Program-made: the position numbers and the translations under genes
NCBI RefSeq assembly: GCF_900111995.1
Contig: NZ_FOKF01000021.1
Coordinates: forward strand, 29,299-93,298
Reading direction: 5' to 3'
DNA length: 64,000 nucleotides
Source: Collimonas sp. OK607
Lineage (GTDB): Bacteria; Pseudomonadota; Gammaproteobacteria; Burkholderiales; Burkholderiaceae_D
In this document: one piece after another, positions 26,957 to 36,188 of the stretch
How positions within the stretch are numbered: the first letter of the stretch is position 1
Layout of the letters: each line of letters begins with the position of its first letter
The notes under the pieces: generated by a model
Databases searched by the model: none
What the model was told of the DNA's origin: nothing
Seen by the model: only the letters and a program-made list of their open reading frames with translations

Positions 26957-27763
26957 ATGAATACGCCGTTTGCCAAAGTGGCATCGCCACTTTTGAACAT
27001 TCCGGTATTGAAAGCCAGCTGCGCGGGTTGCAGCTTGCACCAGCTATGTTTGCCGATGGGCCTGGACAGTGCCGACATGACGCGCCTCGACCAGATCATC
27101 GGACGCGGACAGCGCATCTTGCGCGACCAGCGTTTGTACCGGATGGGAGATCCGTTTAAGAACCTCTACGCGATTCGTTTCGGGCACTTCAAAACTTGCC
27201 ATATAAATAATGGCGGTGAACAGCAGATCACCGGTTTCCAGATGGCCGGTGAATTGCTTGGCATGGATGCCATCAGTTCCGATCTTCACCACTGCGATGC
27301 CGTGGCGCTGGAAGACAGCGAGGTCTGCGAAATTCCTTTTGCGCGACTGGAAGAATTATTCAGCCATATCCCGACCCTGCTGCATCATTTCCATCGGATC
27401 ATGAGCCAGGAAATCACGCGCGATCAAAACATCATGCTGCTGCTCGGAAATATGCGCGCCGAGCAGCGATTTGCGGCTTTCCTGGTCAATCTTTCTTCCC
27501 GCTACATGGCGCGCGGCTATTCCTCGACCAGCTTCCAGTTGCGTATGTCGCGCGAGGACATCGGCAATTACCTTGGACTAACCATCGAAAGTATCAGCCG
27601 GCTCTTGTCCCACTTCAGGGTGCAAGGCTGGATTGCGGTCGACAAGCGGGATTTGCAGATCCTCGACCTGACGAAATTGAAAGAACTGGCGCTTGGCGGC
27701 GAGTCGGGGCGGATGACAAAAAAAGATTGCAAACCTGTCGCCTCTCCTGCCACCAAAACCTGA
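26957..27763 (+). CDS. fnr: FNR-type oxygen-sensing regulator 1
   Basis: Crp/Fnr-family regulator of 268 residues. Cysteines 22, 25 and 31 (CAGCSLHQLC) and 113 match the four ligands of the oxygen-labile 4Fe-4S cluster of FNR. The cyclic-nucleotide-like barrel follows. The C-terminal helix-turn-helix SREDIGNYLGLTIESISRLL keeps the E-x-x-S-R residues that read TTGAT. It has a longer C-terminal tail than its paralog at 40015. It is next to an exact FNR site and within the cluster of genes carrying such sites. Direct regulation of these genes is inferred. Confidence 0.93.
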   Translation: MNTPFAKVASPLLNIPVLKASCAGCSLHQLCLPMGLDSADMTRLDQIIGRGQRILRDQRLYRMGDPFKNLYAIRFGHFKTCHINNGGEQQITGFQMAGELLGMDAISSDLHHCDAVALEDSEVCEIPFARLEELFSHIPTLLHHFHRIMSQEITRDQNIMLLLGNMRAEQRFAAFLVNLSSRYMARGYSSTSFQLRMSREDIGNYLGLTIESISRLLSHFRVQGWIAVDKRDLQILDLTKLKELALGGESGRMTKKDCKPVASPATKT

Positions 27764-27772
27764 ACCAGATCG

Positions 27773-30220
27773 TCAGCGTTGCTGCGACGACCGCAAATCC
27801 AGATGCAGCCACATGGTGCCATCGCGCTCCAGCGGCTTTACATCAAAGCCGAGCTTTCTTACCAAATGCAGGATGCGCGTATTGTGCGGCAAAGCCTCGC
27901 CGATGATCTCAGCGGTGCCATGGCGGCGGCAATACGCAATCAATTTCGCCATTAGCAGATGGCCCAGTCCCAGCCCTTTCAAATCGGAACGCACTATCAC
28001 CGAAAATTCCGCCTGGATGTTGTCCGGATCCGCGACTACCCTGGCCACGCCCAGCGTTTCGGCGCTGCCGTCCGGCTTGTTCCTGGTCGCTATGAAAGCC
28101 ATCTCGCGGTCGTAATCGATCTGCGTAAAACGCGCCAATTGCGATGGCTGTAATGCACGCACGCCGACAAACATCCTGTAGCGCACGTCTTCAGGATCGA
28201 GCGCGTTGAAAAACGCAATATGAGCCTGGCCGTCTTCCGGTTTGATCGGCCGCAGCAACAGCGTCGAGCCCTGCCAGGAGATGGTTTCTTCCAATTCTTC
28301 CGGATAGGGGCAGATCGCAAAACGCTGCAGACCGTCGCCAATGGCGGCCGGCTGCAATCGCCCGTGCGCCTGCAGCCCTACCATGTGTTTTCCATCTGGC
28401 AGCGTGAACTGGATGTCAAGTTCGACCAACTCCGGAACATCGGTCAGCAAATGAGACAGCTTGAGCAGGTGCCGGCAAATCTCGTCGATTTCCGGTTCTG
28501 GTTGCTGCGACGTGCTGTCGGCCACCTCGGCTATGCCGGTCGCATGCAATACCAAATCGCGCGCCAGCACCATGTTTAACGGCGGCAAACCTGCCGCTAT
28601 CACAGGCAAGTCAAATCTCCCGCCCTGTCCGAACACAATGGCCGGACCGAATATGGGATCGGTAACAATACCGATTTTCAATACCGGCGTCACCATCTGC
28701 GTGTCGTCTGCAAGATGTACATCATTCACCGGCAAGCCATATGCTGCCAGCAGTGCGCCGGTGTCAGCGGCCGCCAGCACTAGCCGGCCACCGGCCAAGG
28801 CAGCCGCGACAATCTTGCGCGCAGCCGGCCGATCTGCGACAAGGTCGGGTGATATCGTCGGCGGCACCTGCATCAGCAGATGTTGATTGCGTCGAAAATC
28901 GGCCATCTGCATGAAACCGCATACGGCAGCTTCCGGCGTAGCGTAGGTGGCGATGCCTGACTCCGCGAAAATACGCCGTGCGGGCGCCAACGCGGCGCCG
29001 CCCAGCCAGCAAACGAGGATATTACGTGCACCCTGCCTGGCCAGCGGAATAATGGCATCGGCAATATCGACACATGATGCGCTTGCACTCGGCGCGTGAA
29101 TGACAAGCAAGGCGTCCGCCCCGGAGTCTGCCGATACGGCCTCCAACACCTGCCGGTACAGTGACGCCGATGCATTGGCCGGCAGTGCGACCGGAGCGGA
29201 ACACGCCGCATTCTCTGGCAGGAGCTGGTTGAGCTTGCATAGGGTCTCGTCCGACAACGTCGCTGACTTTCCTCCGCCACGTAGCAAGGCGTCGCAAGCC
29301 ATCAGCCCGGGGCCGCGGCCATTGCCGACAATTGTCAGCCGGCCATTGCCAAACGGACGGACTTGCGACAAGGTCTCCACAGCACTGAGCAAATCCTCTG
29401 TAGAGTACACCCGCAACATGCCCGCCCGGCGGATCGCCGCATCCAGCACTGCATCCGACCTGCCCGACATAGACTCCGCTACGAGGTCGCCGCCGCAGGG
29501 GCCGGTCTTGAGTATCAGCGTCGGTTTGTTGCGTGCGGCTGCGCGTGCCGCCGACATGAATTTACGGGCATGCGGAATATCTTCGATGCATAACAATATT
29601 GCCCGCGTGTCGCTGTCGCCGGCCAGGTAATCGAGCATGTCGCCGACATCGACATCGACGCCATCACCCAGCGTAATCACTTTGGAAAAACCGATACCTT
29701 GCGACCGTGCCCAATCAAGCATGCCCGCTGCCAGCATACCGGATTGGGCAAGCAACGCAATTTGTCCCTGCAACGCCCCGGTTGTGGCAAGACTGGCGTT
29801 CAGCCCAATCTTCGGAACCAATATGCCAGCCGAGCCGGGGCCGAGAATGCGCAGCAAATGGGGGCGCGCCGTTTCCAGCACTGACGGTTGCAATTTGTCG
29901 CCGGCACCGGCTTCTTCGCCTAGCACGATCGCCGCTTTGGTACCCAACCTGGCTAGCTGGCCGATGATCCTGGGTATGGTTGACGATGGTGTGCAAATGA
30001 TCGCCAGTTCTGGCACGACCGGCAATTCAGCGAGATCGCGATAAGTCTTGAGGCCCTCCAGCAAGGTGTATTTCGGATTGACCGGAAAGATGTTCCCTTT
30101 AAAGCCACCTTGCACCAAATTCCGCAGCCCATACGTTCCCATGTGCTGCGTCTTTTCAGATGCACCGATGACCGCTATCGATCGCGGTGCGAAAAAAAAT
30201 TGCAGGTTTCTTGCACTCAT
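27773..30220 (-). CDS. Acyl-CoA-synthetase-like / GNAT fusion (Pat-like protein acetyltransferase)
   Basis: Protein of 815 residues. The N-terminal two thirds resemble ADP-forming acetate-CoA ligase: a CoA-binding domain (SIAVIGASEKTQHMG at 14-28) and succinyl-CoA-ligase-like domains (LALL.QSGMLAAGMLDWA). The C-terminal 170 residues form a GNAT domain with the acetyl-CoA-binding SDLKGLGLGHLLMAKLI. The phosphohistidine loop of active synthetases (SHTGALAGSDAV type) reads ESMSGRSDAV, so the catalytic His is missing, as in PatZ/Pat lysine acetyltransferases. It probably acetylates proteins such as acetyl-CoA synthetase. It follows the PRPP synthetase gene by 57 bp and may be the last gene of that operon. 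Confidence 0.85.
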   Translation of the reverse strand: MSARNLQFFFAPRSIAVIGASEKTQHMGTYGLRNLVQGGFKGNIFPVNPKYTLLEGLKTYRDLAELPVVPELAIICTPSSTIPRIIGQLARLGTKAAIVLGEEAGAGDKLQPSVLETARPHLLRILGPGSAGILVPKIGLNASLATTGALQGQIALLAQSGMLAAGMLDWARSQGIGFSKVITLGDGVDVDVGDMLDYLAGDSDTRAILLCIEDIPHARKFMSAARAAARNKPTLILKTGPCGGDLVAESMSGRSDAVLDAAIRRAGMLRVYSTEDLLSAVETLSQVRPFGNGRLTIVGNGRGPGLMACDALLRGGGKSATLSDETLCKLNQLLPENAACSAPVALPANASASLYRQVLEAVSADSGADALLVIHAPSASASCVDIADAIIPLARQGARNILVCWLGGAALAPARRIFAESGIATYATPEAAVCGFMQMADFRRNQHLLMQVPPTISPDLVADRPAARKIVAAALAGGRLVLAAADTGALLAAYGLPVNDVHLADDTQMVTPVLKIGIVTDPIFGPAIVFGQGGRFDLPVIAAGLPPLNMVLARDLVLHATGIAEVADSTSQQPEPEIDEICRHLLKLSHLLTDVPELVELDIQFTLPDGKHMVGLQAHGRLQPAAIGDGLQRFAICPYPEELEETISWQGSTLLLRPIKPEDGQAHIAFFNALDPEDVRYRMFVGVRALQPSQLARFTQIDYDREMAFIATRNKPDGSAETLGVARVVADPDNIQAEFSVIVRSDLKGLGLGHLLMAKLIAYCRRHGTAEIIGEALPHNTRILHLVRKLGFDVKPLERDGTMWLHLDLRSSQQR

Positions 30221-30277
30221 CGCGCATTCTCAAAATTATCCGTCGACATACTGGTTGGCGCACTAGCCTGCACAACG

Positions 30278-31174
30278 CTAGCTGCGCGATCTCAGTAAAT
30301 CGGTGACAGCGACGGCGGTCGGTTTTGCCATGTCGATCCGATTACTCGAATGGAAAATAGTGTTACAGCTGACGATACGATCGACACCAGCCACCTGCAG
30401 CGCGATATAGCCATCCCCGGCAAACAAAGGATGCACGGCGATACATACCGGGGGCGCCATGCCAGCTGCATTGATCTGCTTGACGGCAGCGACCATCGTG
30501 CGGGCGGTGGAAACAATATCGTCCATCAATACCGGTGTCCTTCCTTCCCAGTCATCCACATGCGGAATCGAGACTTCTACCTCGCGATCGCCACGCCGTT
30601 TCTTTTGCAATACCGTATATGGACACCCAACCACGTCAGCCACGGCTGCGACCCATTGTTCGCTTTCAGCATCGGGGCCGATAATGACGGGAAGCTGCAC
30701 ATTTCCGGTAATCCATTTTGCCAGTTCAGGGGCCGCATGCACCACCCGACTCGGGATCGAGTAGATCTCAGCCAGCTCGCGATACCGGTGCAGATGCGGA
30801 TCGACCGTCACCAGCCAGTCGCAGCAACTGGAAATCAAGCGCGCAAAATGCGCTGAAGTTACCCCTTCCTCGTCCATGAATCGTGCATCCTGCCGCATGT
30901 AAGGCAAGTAAGGAATGACGAAACCGATGCTACGCGCTCCCAGTTCGCGGGCAACGCAGCCGGCAAGATACAGCTCCATGATTTTTCTATCCGGCCGCTC
31001 CAGTGCACAGGCCAGCACTACGTCACGCCCCGCGACCGAAGTCATGAAGCGGGGGCAAGACTCGCCATCGGGAAAATGATGCATCTCCATGACACCGTTC
31101 TCGGCTGGTAAATAACTGCGCAACTGCGAGGCAAAGCCGTCGTTGCCCGGCATGGTGAAAAATACGGGTTTCAT
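30278..31174 (-). CDS. Ribose-phosphate pyrophosphokinase-like protein
   Basis: PRPP-synthetase-family protein of 298 residues. The ATP-binding and flexible-loop region YLPYMRQDARFMDEEG, the metal site TVDPHLHRY and the PRPP loop VLMDDIVSTARTMV are present. It is divergent from housekeeping Prs, with a DDIVST loop instead of DDMIDT, and belongs to the short class found beside thymidine/NMP phosphorylases. The ATG at 31174 overlaps the phosphorylase stop by one base and has AGGAGG just upstream. An upstream TTG was not used. Its natural acceptor could be ribose 5-phosphate or a phosphorylase product. Confidence 0.88.
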   Translation of the reverse strand: MKPVFFTMPGNDGFASQLRSYLPAENGVMEMHHFPDGESCPRFMTSVAGRDVVLACALERPDRKIMELYLAGCVARELGARSIGFVIPYLPYMRQDARFMDEEGVTSAHFARLISSCCDWLVTVDPHLHRYRELAEIYSIPSRVVHAAPELAKWITGNVQLPVIIGPDAESEQWVAAVADVVGCPYTVLQKKRRGDREVEVSIPHVDDWEGRTPVLMDDIVSTARTMVAAVKQINAAGMAPPVCIAVHPLFAGDGYIALQVAGVDRIVSCNTIFHSSNRIDMAKPTAVAVTDLLRSRS

Positions 31175-32757
31175 CAAACCTCCTGTAAAGAAACTAAATT
31201 TTCCTGCGCCTCAGCGTAGGCCCGTGCGTAAGCCAGCTCTCCTGGCGACTCGGCGTGAATGGTCAGCAATGGCTGCCCGACTTCGATGCGTGTACCCAGC
31301 GGAGCCTGGAAAACAATCCCCGCGGCAGACGCCTTCGGTGCTCCCGCAAGTTTGGCAATGCTGGCCAATCTTCGGTTATCGATTGCAACCACTTTGCCTC
31401 GATGCTGGGACAGTACCGGATGCGTGTACGCGGCCTGCGGCGGTATCCGCATGCCACCTTGGGCTTCGCAGATCGCCTGGAATTTTTGCCGTGCGGCGCC
31501 GCTATCCAGCACTTTGGCAGCCAACGCCATCCCCTGGCCGGCCTCAGCCTTACCGCCCAGCTCAAGCACGCTGGCGGTCAGCAACAGAGCCCGCTCGCGC
31601 AGATCTTGCGGCGCATCCGCGGCGTTCTGCAAGATCGCGAGTACATCGTGTGCTTCCAGAGCCGGGCCGATGCCACGCCCAATCGGCTGCGTACCGTCGG
31701 TCATGACCGGTTTGACCGCAATACCCAGTGCCGCACCAACCTTGACCAGCCGGTCAGCCAACGCTTGCGCGGCTTCCGGCGACCTGACCTTGGCGGTTGG
31801 CCCGACTGGCAAGTCGATCACGACGTGGGTGGATCCGGCGGCAATTTTCTTGGACAAAACGGAAGCGACCAACAGGCCGTCGCTGTCCAGGTCCAGTGGA
31901 TGTTCCACCCGTATCAACAGGTCGTCGGCAGGACTAAGGCTGACTGCGCCGCCCCAGGCTATACAGCCGTTTTCGCGCTCGACCACATGCCGCATGCCGG
32001 CAATATCCAGCGCTACCGGCGCCAGGGTTTCCATGGTATCTGCGGTACCGGCTGGCGAAGTGATAGCGCGCGAAGAAGTTTTAGGAATCGTCAAGCCGCA
32101 TGCGGCGACGATGGGCACGATCAATAAGGTGGTGCGGTTGCCTGGCAAGCCGCCGACGCAATGTTTGTCGACCACGATGTCGGCATCCCAATGCAGGCGC
32201 TGCCCTACCTTGACCATCGCATCGGTCAAGGCTATCGTTTCAGTCAGGTCCAGGCGGCTACCGGAACAGGCCGTGATCAAGGCCGCCATTTCGATATGCG
32301 AATAACGACCGGCAACGATGTCGTGGACGATGGCATCGACGCCACCGGAGGTAAAAGGGCGGCCATAGATTTTTGCCCGCACCGATGAAAATGACTGCAT
32401 CGGCGCCGGATGTTCGATCCGCACCAGATCGCCATCAGCGCCGTCAAGCGCACGCCAGGCTGCTTCTGACAAGCCGACCTCGTGCATGGCAATCATCGGA
32501 AAATGTACGACATTGAGGGTAGCGACGATATGCCGGTCGCCACACCACACTTCGACCCGAGAGTGCGCTTCGAATCCCTCTGATTTGCAGATATCGCAAT
32601 CGCTGCGCATGTAGGCAACCAATTCCTGGTAGGTATCGATACCGACGCGTCGCATGCGCAAGCTGCCCGCCGCAGGTCCGCAGATTTCCTGCTGCTGCAC
32701 GGGCTTGTGGAAAATCGGCCTATGATCCATCGGCTTGTGATAATTGCGATCGCTCAT
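31174..32757 (-). CDS. Thymidine/NMP phosphorylase family protein
   Basis: Protein of 527 residues of the DeoA/AMP-phosphorylase family with the long N-terminal extension of the archaeal-type group. The phosphate/nucleoside-binding region is KHCVGGLPGNRTTLLIVPIVAACG (around 197-220), followed by KTSSRAITSPAGTADTME. Archaeal members phosphorolyse AMP, CMP or UMP to the base and ribose 1,5-bisphosphate. Bacterial ones are annotated as putative thymidine phosphorylases. The ATG at 32757 overlaps the nuclease stop by 4 nt, and its own stop overlaps the PRPP synthetase start, so the three genes are tightly coupled. Confidence 0.87.
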   Translation of the reverse strand: MSDRNYHKPMDHRPIFHKPVQQQEICGPAAGSLRMRRVGIDTYQELVAYMRSDCDICKSEGFEAHSRVEVWCGDRHIVATLNVVHFPMIAMHEVGLSEAAWRALDGADGDLVRIEHPAPMQSFSSVRAKIYGRPFTSGGVDAIVHDIVAGRYSHIEMAALITACSGSRLDLTETIALTDAMVKVGQRLHWDADIVVDKHCVGGLPGNRTTLLIVPIVAACGLTIPKTSSRAITSPAGTADTMETLAPVALDIAGMRHVVERENGCIAWGGAVSLSPADDLLIRVEHPLDLDSDGLLVASVLSKKIAAGSTHVVIDLPVGPTAKVRSPEAAQALADRLVKVGAALGIAVKPVMTDGTQPIGRGIGPALEAHDVLAILQNAADAPQDLRERALLLTASVLELGGKAEAGQGMALAAKVLDSGAARQKFQAICEAQGGMRIPPQAAYTHPVLSQHRGKVVAIDNRRLASIAKLAGAPKASAAGIVFQAPLGTRIEVGQPLLTIHAESPGELAYARAYAEAQENLVSLQEV

Positions 32758-34115
32758 GGCAACTCCACGCTTTCCAGGTAGTCAGGCACCCGGCAAGGCC
32801 AATGCAATTTTTCTTCGATCCGCCTGCGCAATGCATCCGCCGCCGCAGGCTCGCCGTGGGTGATAAACGTTTGCCTGGGAGGATTCGAAAAATGCGATAG
32901 CCAGTCGAGTATCTCGTCGGCGTCGGCATGCGCCGACATATTGTCGATCTGGCTTACCTGCGCGCGCAGCGGTACGTACTCGCCATGGATTTTGATCGCA
33001 TCGGCGCCGGCAATCATGGCGGCGCCACGTGTGCCGCCTGCCTGGAAGCCGACGAACAGGATTGTGTTGCGCGGATCGGGGGCGAAAGCCTTTAAATGAT
33101 GTAAAACCCGCCCTCCTGTCGCCATGCCGCTGGCCGCGATAATGACCATCGGCTGCTGCCTTTGATTCAAGGCAATCGATTCCTCCACACTGGTGATAAT
33201 CTTTGCCGTGCGGAACATGGCCTCGCATTGCTGGTAATCGAGCCGGTGATCTTGCCGGTGCTTGTGATAAATCTCGGTGGCATCGACCGCCATCGGACTG
33301 TTCAGGTAGATCGGTAGCGCTGCCGGGATATCGCCGCTGGCTTTGAGCAGATGAATGGCATAGAGCAGGGCCTGAGCGCGCCCTACCGCAAAAGACGGAA
33401 TGATCGTTACTCCACCGCGAGCGGCGGTGTCGCGTATCGCCTTGCCTAGCAAGATAGCGGGGTCGGCGCTATCGTGGCAGCGATTGCCGTAGGTCGACTC
33501 AACCACCAGGTAGTCAGTCTTTTCGATAAGAGACGGCGGTAGCATGATCAAATCATTGGGGCGCCCCAGGTCTCCGGAAAACGTGATGGTTGTCTCTGCG
33601 CTTTTCAGCGATACGATGGCAGCCCCCAGAATGTGCCCGGCACGATGCAAATGCGCGCTGAGGCCTTCGCATACCTGAAAATCCATATCGAACCGGACCG
33701 GAGAAAAAAAGGCAAGCGATCGCACCGCGTCGGCTTCCGAATACAACGGCAGGGCCGGACTGTGTCTGGAGAAGCCGTGACGATTCGCATAGCTGGCCTC
33801 CTCTTCCTGCAGATGACCGCTGTCTGGCAGCAGAATCTTGCACAGTTCGAAAGTCGCCTCGCTGCAGTAGATCTTCCCTTTGAAGCCGTTCTTGACCAAT
33901 AGCGGCAGATAGCCGCTGTGATCGAGATGCGCATGGGTCAGGATCACCGCGTCCAGCTCCGACGGATGCAATGGCAAGCGTTCCCAGTTACGCAGGCGCA
34001 ATTGCTTATATCCCTGGAACAGGCCGCAATCTACCAGTACCTTCGCCGAACCGGCGCTGAGCAGATATTTTGAACCTGTCACGGTTCCGGTTGCGCCCAA
34101 AAATTGGATGTTCAT
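32754..34115 (-). CDS. Beta-CASP metallo-beta-lactamase-fold ribonuclease
   Basis: Protein of 453 residues. The zinc-binding motif is THAHLDHSGYLP (around 60). The beta-CASP insert (about 200-330) and the C-terminal RNA-specificity motif with SAHAD and FITHGEP complete the CPSF73/RNase J-like layout. Such proteins are endo- or 5'-exoribonucleases. The start ATG at 34115 gives MNIQFLGATGTVTGSKYLL, the normal N-terminus. It lies 20 bp after the K+ channel gene and overlaps the phosphorylase gene by 4 nt. The context suggests RNA breakdown feeding nucleotide recycling, which is an inference. Confidence 0.9.
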   Translation of the reverse strand: MNIQFLGATGTVTGSKYLLSAGSAKVLVDCGLFQGYKQLRLRNWERLPLHPSELDAVILTHAHLDHSGYLPLLVKNGFKGKIYCSEATFELCKILLPDSGHLQEEEASYANRHGFSRHSPALPLYSEADAVRSLAFFSPVRFDMDFQVCEGLSAHLHRAGHILGAAIVSLKSAETTITFSGDLGRPNDLIMLPPSLIEKTDYLVVESTYGNRCHDSADPAILLGKAIRDTAARGGVTIIPSFAVGRAQALLYAIHLLKASGDIPAALPIYLNSPMAVDATEIYHKHRQDHRLDYQQCEAMFRTAKIITSVEESIALNQRQQPMVIIAASGMATGGRVLHHLKAFAPDPRNTILFVGFQAGGTRGAAMIAGADAIKIHGEYVPLRAQVSQIDNMSAHADADEILDWLSHFSNPPRQTFITHGEPAAADALRRRIEEKLHWPCRVPDYLESVELP

Positions 34116-34135
34116 ATTTTATGTCTTCTATGAGT

Positions 34136-34900
34136 TCAGACACGGAGCAATTCTTTACCGGCAGTGTCGACATCCTCACCGCCAGATTCAGGATGCGAAG
34201 ATCGTAATTCTTTATGCAATAACGAAATTTCCCTGCGTAACATGCGCATGTCAGCGTGCAGCTCGCGCTCCAGCCGCTTCTCATCCTCACCCACCAACAT
34301 TGCCGATATGCTCGCCGTGACAACCGAAAACAAGGCATAGCCCAGCAATACGATAAAGGCGGCGAAAATCCTGGAGGCTGGCGTGGACGGAACCAGGTCG
34401 CCATAGCCAACTGTCGCCCCTGTAATGAATGCCAGCCAGACGCCGTCGGCATAGGTATGGACGCGCGGTTCCAGCCACAAGAAACCAGCTCCGGCCACTG
34501 CCAGCACCGCGATTGCCAGCGCCACCACATGCAGCAGCCGGCGCGGCACCAGGTATTCTCCCAACAGCATCGACAAACGCAGGAAAACGATGCCGCAATA
34601 GGCCATCCGTAAAGTCCATTCGATCACGCTCCACGGCGGATTGCCTGGCCAGGCGCTGAGCACTGCGCCGAAAAAAAACATCGCATTCAGCGTGACCACA
34701 CCGTCATGCCAGCCTTTGGTTCTGGTCCGGATCAGCAGATCGGCGGCAACCATGGCAGCGACGGCTAAATACAGCCCGCTCCCGACATGACGATACATTA
34801 GCCCCGGCCCGGCCAGAACCAGGTAGAAAGCGGGAATCGACAGGAGTAACGCACCTGGCATCAATATTTTCAGTGGCCAGGGCTGTATTGAGTTTTTCAT
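34136..34900 (-). CDS. Voltage-gated-type K+ channel
   Basis: Membrane protein of 254 residues with about six hydrophobic segments and the K+ selectivity filter TVGYGD at 163-168 before the last membrane helix. A charged coiled-coil C-terminus (LERELHADMRMLRREISLLHKELRS) probably tetramerises. No RCK/TrkA-N domain is present. The frame is open to 34993, but the ATG at 34900 (MKNSIQPWPL) was chosen because it begins just before the first helix and lies downstream of the FNR-like site. It heads an operon with the nuclease, phosphorylase and PRPP synthetase genes. Confidence 0.88.
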   Translation of the reverse strand: MKNSIQPWPLKILMPGALLLSIPAFYLVLAGPGLMYRHVGSGLYLAVAAMVAADLLIRTRTKGWHDGVVTLNAMFFFGAVLSAWPGNPPWSVIEWTLRMAYCGIVFLRLSMLLGEYLVPRRLLHVVALAIAVLAVAGAGFLWLEPRVHTYADGVWLAFITGATVGYGDLVPSTPASRIFAAFIVLLGYALFSVVTASISAMLVGEDEKRLERELHADMRMLRREISLLHKELRSSHPESGGEDVDTAGKELLRV

Positions 34901-34979
34901 GCGATTTCCATCAGTAGCTACGCGCAGCTGCACAAGTAACGATGTTTTGTACATATTGACGGAGATCGCCGGCGACAAC

Positions 34980-34993
34980 TTGCGCTGGATCAA
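34980..34993 (-). promoter_or_regulatory. Degenerate FNR-type site for the K+ channel operon
   Basis: TTGCGCTGGATCAA keeps one exact half-site (ATCAA) and a TTG from the other. On the minus strand CAATAT (complement of 34953-34958) is centred 31 bp away. It is the weakest of the eleven sites, supported mainly by position and spacing. Confidence 0.5.
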
Positions 34994-35050
34994 AAATGCG
35001 CTGGAATTTCAGCAGCAGCCCAGTCGTGTCCCTGGTTGGCGACGGCGTGT

Positions 35051-35064
35051 TTGATCTATCTCAA
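35051..35064 (+). promoter_or_regulatory. FNR-type site for the usp-usp-mgtC operon
   Basis: TTGATCTATCTCAA matches at nine of ten positions. The nearest good -10, TACAAT (35105-35110), is 50 bp away, with TTGCCG (35083-35088) as a -35 at 16-bp spacing. That arrangement fits a class I site near -61 rather than class II. Confidence 0.65.
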
Positions 35065-35193
35065 CTACCCCTGCAATTGCGCTTGCCGGCTTGCGCTCAA
35101 GACATACAATGATTCTTAAGGCGTAATCGAGGCGTTCATATCGACAGTTGCTCCAAACCGCAACCACCCACATTTCCTTTATTGAGAAACATC

Positions 35194-35700
35194 ATGGCCA
35201 TATATAAGAAGATCCTGCTTGCTGTCGACGGCAGCCCTACTTCCGCTCAAGCGCTGAAGCAGATTGCCAACTTCGCAGCGCCCGACGCAACGGTGCGCGT
35301 GGTGCATGTGGTGGAAGATCCGCTTACCACCTTTCCGATGATCAATGACGACTTCACCTATATCGAACTGTTGCGCGAAGTATCCGTAGCCGAAGGTAAA
35401 AAAATTCTGGCGAAAGCAGAAGCTGACTTGCGGTCGCAGGGTTACGAAGTGCAAACCAGCATGCTCGACCTGCGTGACATGGACTGCGACATTCCCGGAG
35501 CCATCAAGGCAGAAGGTGAAAATTGGGGAGCTGACCTGACCGTGCTGGGCACCCATGGGCGGCGCGGTGTGCGACGCCTGCTGATGGGTAGCGTTGCCGA
35601 ACATTTCGTGCGCATCTCAGAGCGCCCGGTGCTATTGGTACATGGCAACGAGCAGGCGTCCAAAGAACCGGCCCAGGAAAATCTTGCCGCCAAGGAGTGA
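35194..35700 (+). CDS. Universal stress protein, single domain (first of pair)
   Basis: UspA-fold protein of 168 residues, starting YKKILLAVDGSPTSAQALKQ and ending with the nucleotide-binding stretch LGTHGRRGVRRLLMGSVAEHFV. A polar tail of about 20 residues follows. The upstream in-frame ATG at 35182 adds four residues. The ATG at 35194 fits the family. It is followed 7 bp later by a second usp gene and then an MgtC-like gene, and a near-consensus FNR site lies upstream. ATP binding is expected from the motif. Confidence 0.92.
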   Translation: MAIYKKILLAVDGSPTSAQALKQIANFAAPDATVRVVHVVEDPLTTFPMINDDFTYIELLREVSVAEGKKILAKAEADLRSQGYEVQTSMLDLRDMDCDIPGAIKAEGENWGADLTVLGTHGRRGVRRLLMGSVAEHFVRISERPVLLVHGNEQASKEPAQENLAAKE

Positions 35701-35707
35701 AGTCATC

Positions 35708-36160
35708 ATGCTAAAACGCATCCTGGTTGCAACAGATGGCAGCGAACTTGCGCAAAACGCTTTGCGTCAGGCGTGCTTGTTAGCAAAGACGCAAGGTTGC
35801 GAGATTCGCGCACTCTATGTCAATGTCGACCCGCGGCTCTCCTTCCCTCTGCTTGGCGTCGTATATTTCCAACGCGAGCAGATGCTGCAGGCGGCAGCGG
35901 AGCAAGCTCTCAACCTCAGGAAGGCAGCGTTGCGCATTTTCGACGATTTCGGCATCCGGGGCGATGTACAGATATTGGATTTGCAAGAGCGTAGCAAACG
36001 GGTGGCCGACCTTATCCGGGAAGTGGCGAAGCGATGGGATGCCAGCGTCGTCGTGATGGGATCGCATGGCTTGCAAGGCATGCAACGACTCATGCTCGGC
36101 AGCGTTGCCGAACACTATCTGCGAATCGCCGATCGCCCGGTACTAATCATCAAATCCTAA
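35708..36160 (+). CDS. Universal stress protein, single domain (second of pair)
   Basis: UspA-fold protein of 150 residues, starting MLKRILVATDGSELAQNAL and ending MGSHGLQGMQRLMLGSVAEHYL, again an ATP-binding type. It differs enough from its neighbour to be an old duplication. The start is 7 bp after the preceding stop, with AAGGAG at the end of the upstream gene, so the two are cotranscribed. The frame is open from 35594 inside the first gene, but that extension is a shadow. Confidence 0.92.
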   Translation: MLKRILVATDGSELAQNALRQACLLAKTQGCEIRALYVNVDPRLSFPLLGVVYFQREQMLQAAAEQALNLRKAALRIFDDFGIRGDVQILDLQERSKRVADLIREVAKRWDASVVVMGSHGLQGMQRLMLGSVAEHYLRIADRPVLIIKS

Positions 36161-36188
36161 CTACAGGAACGGCGTCGGCCGAACAGCA

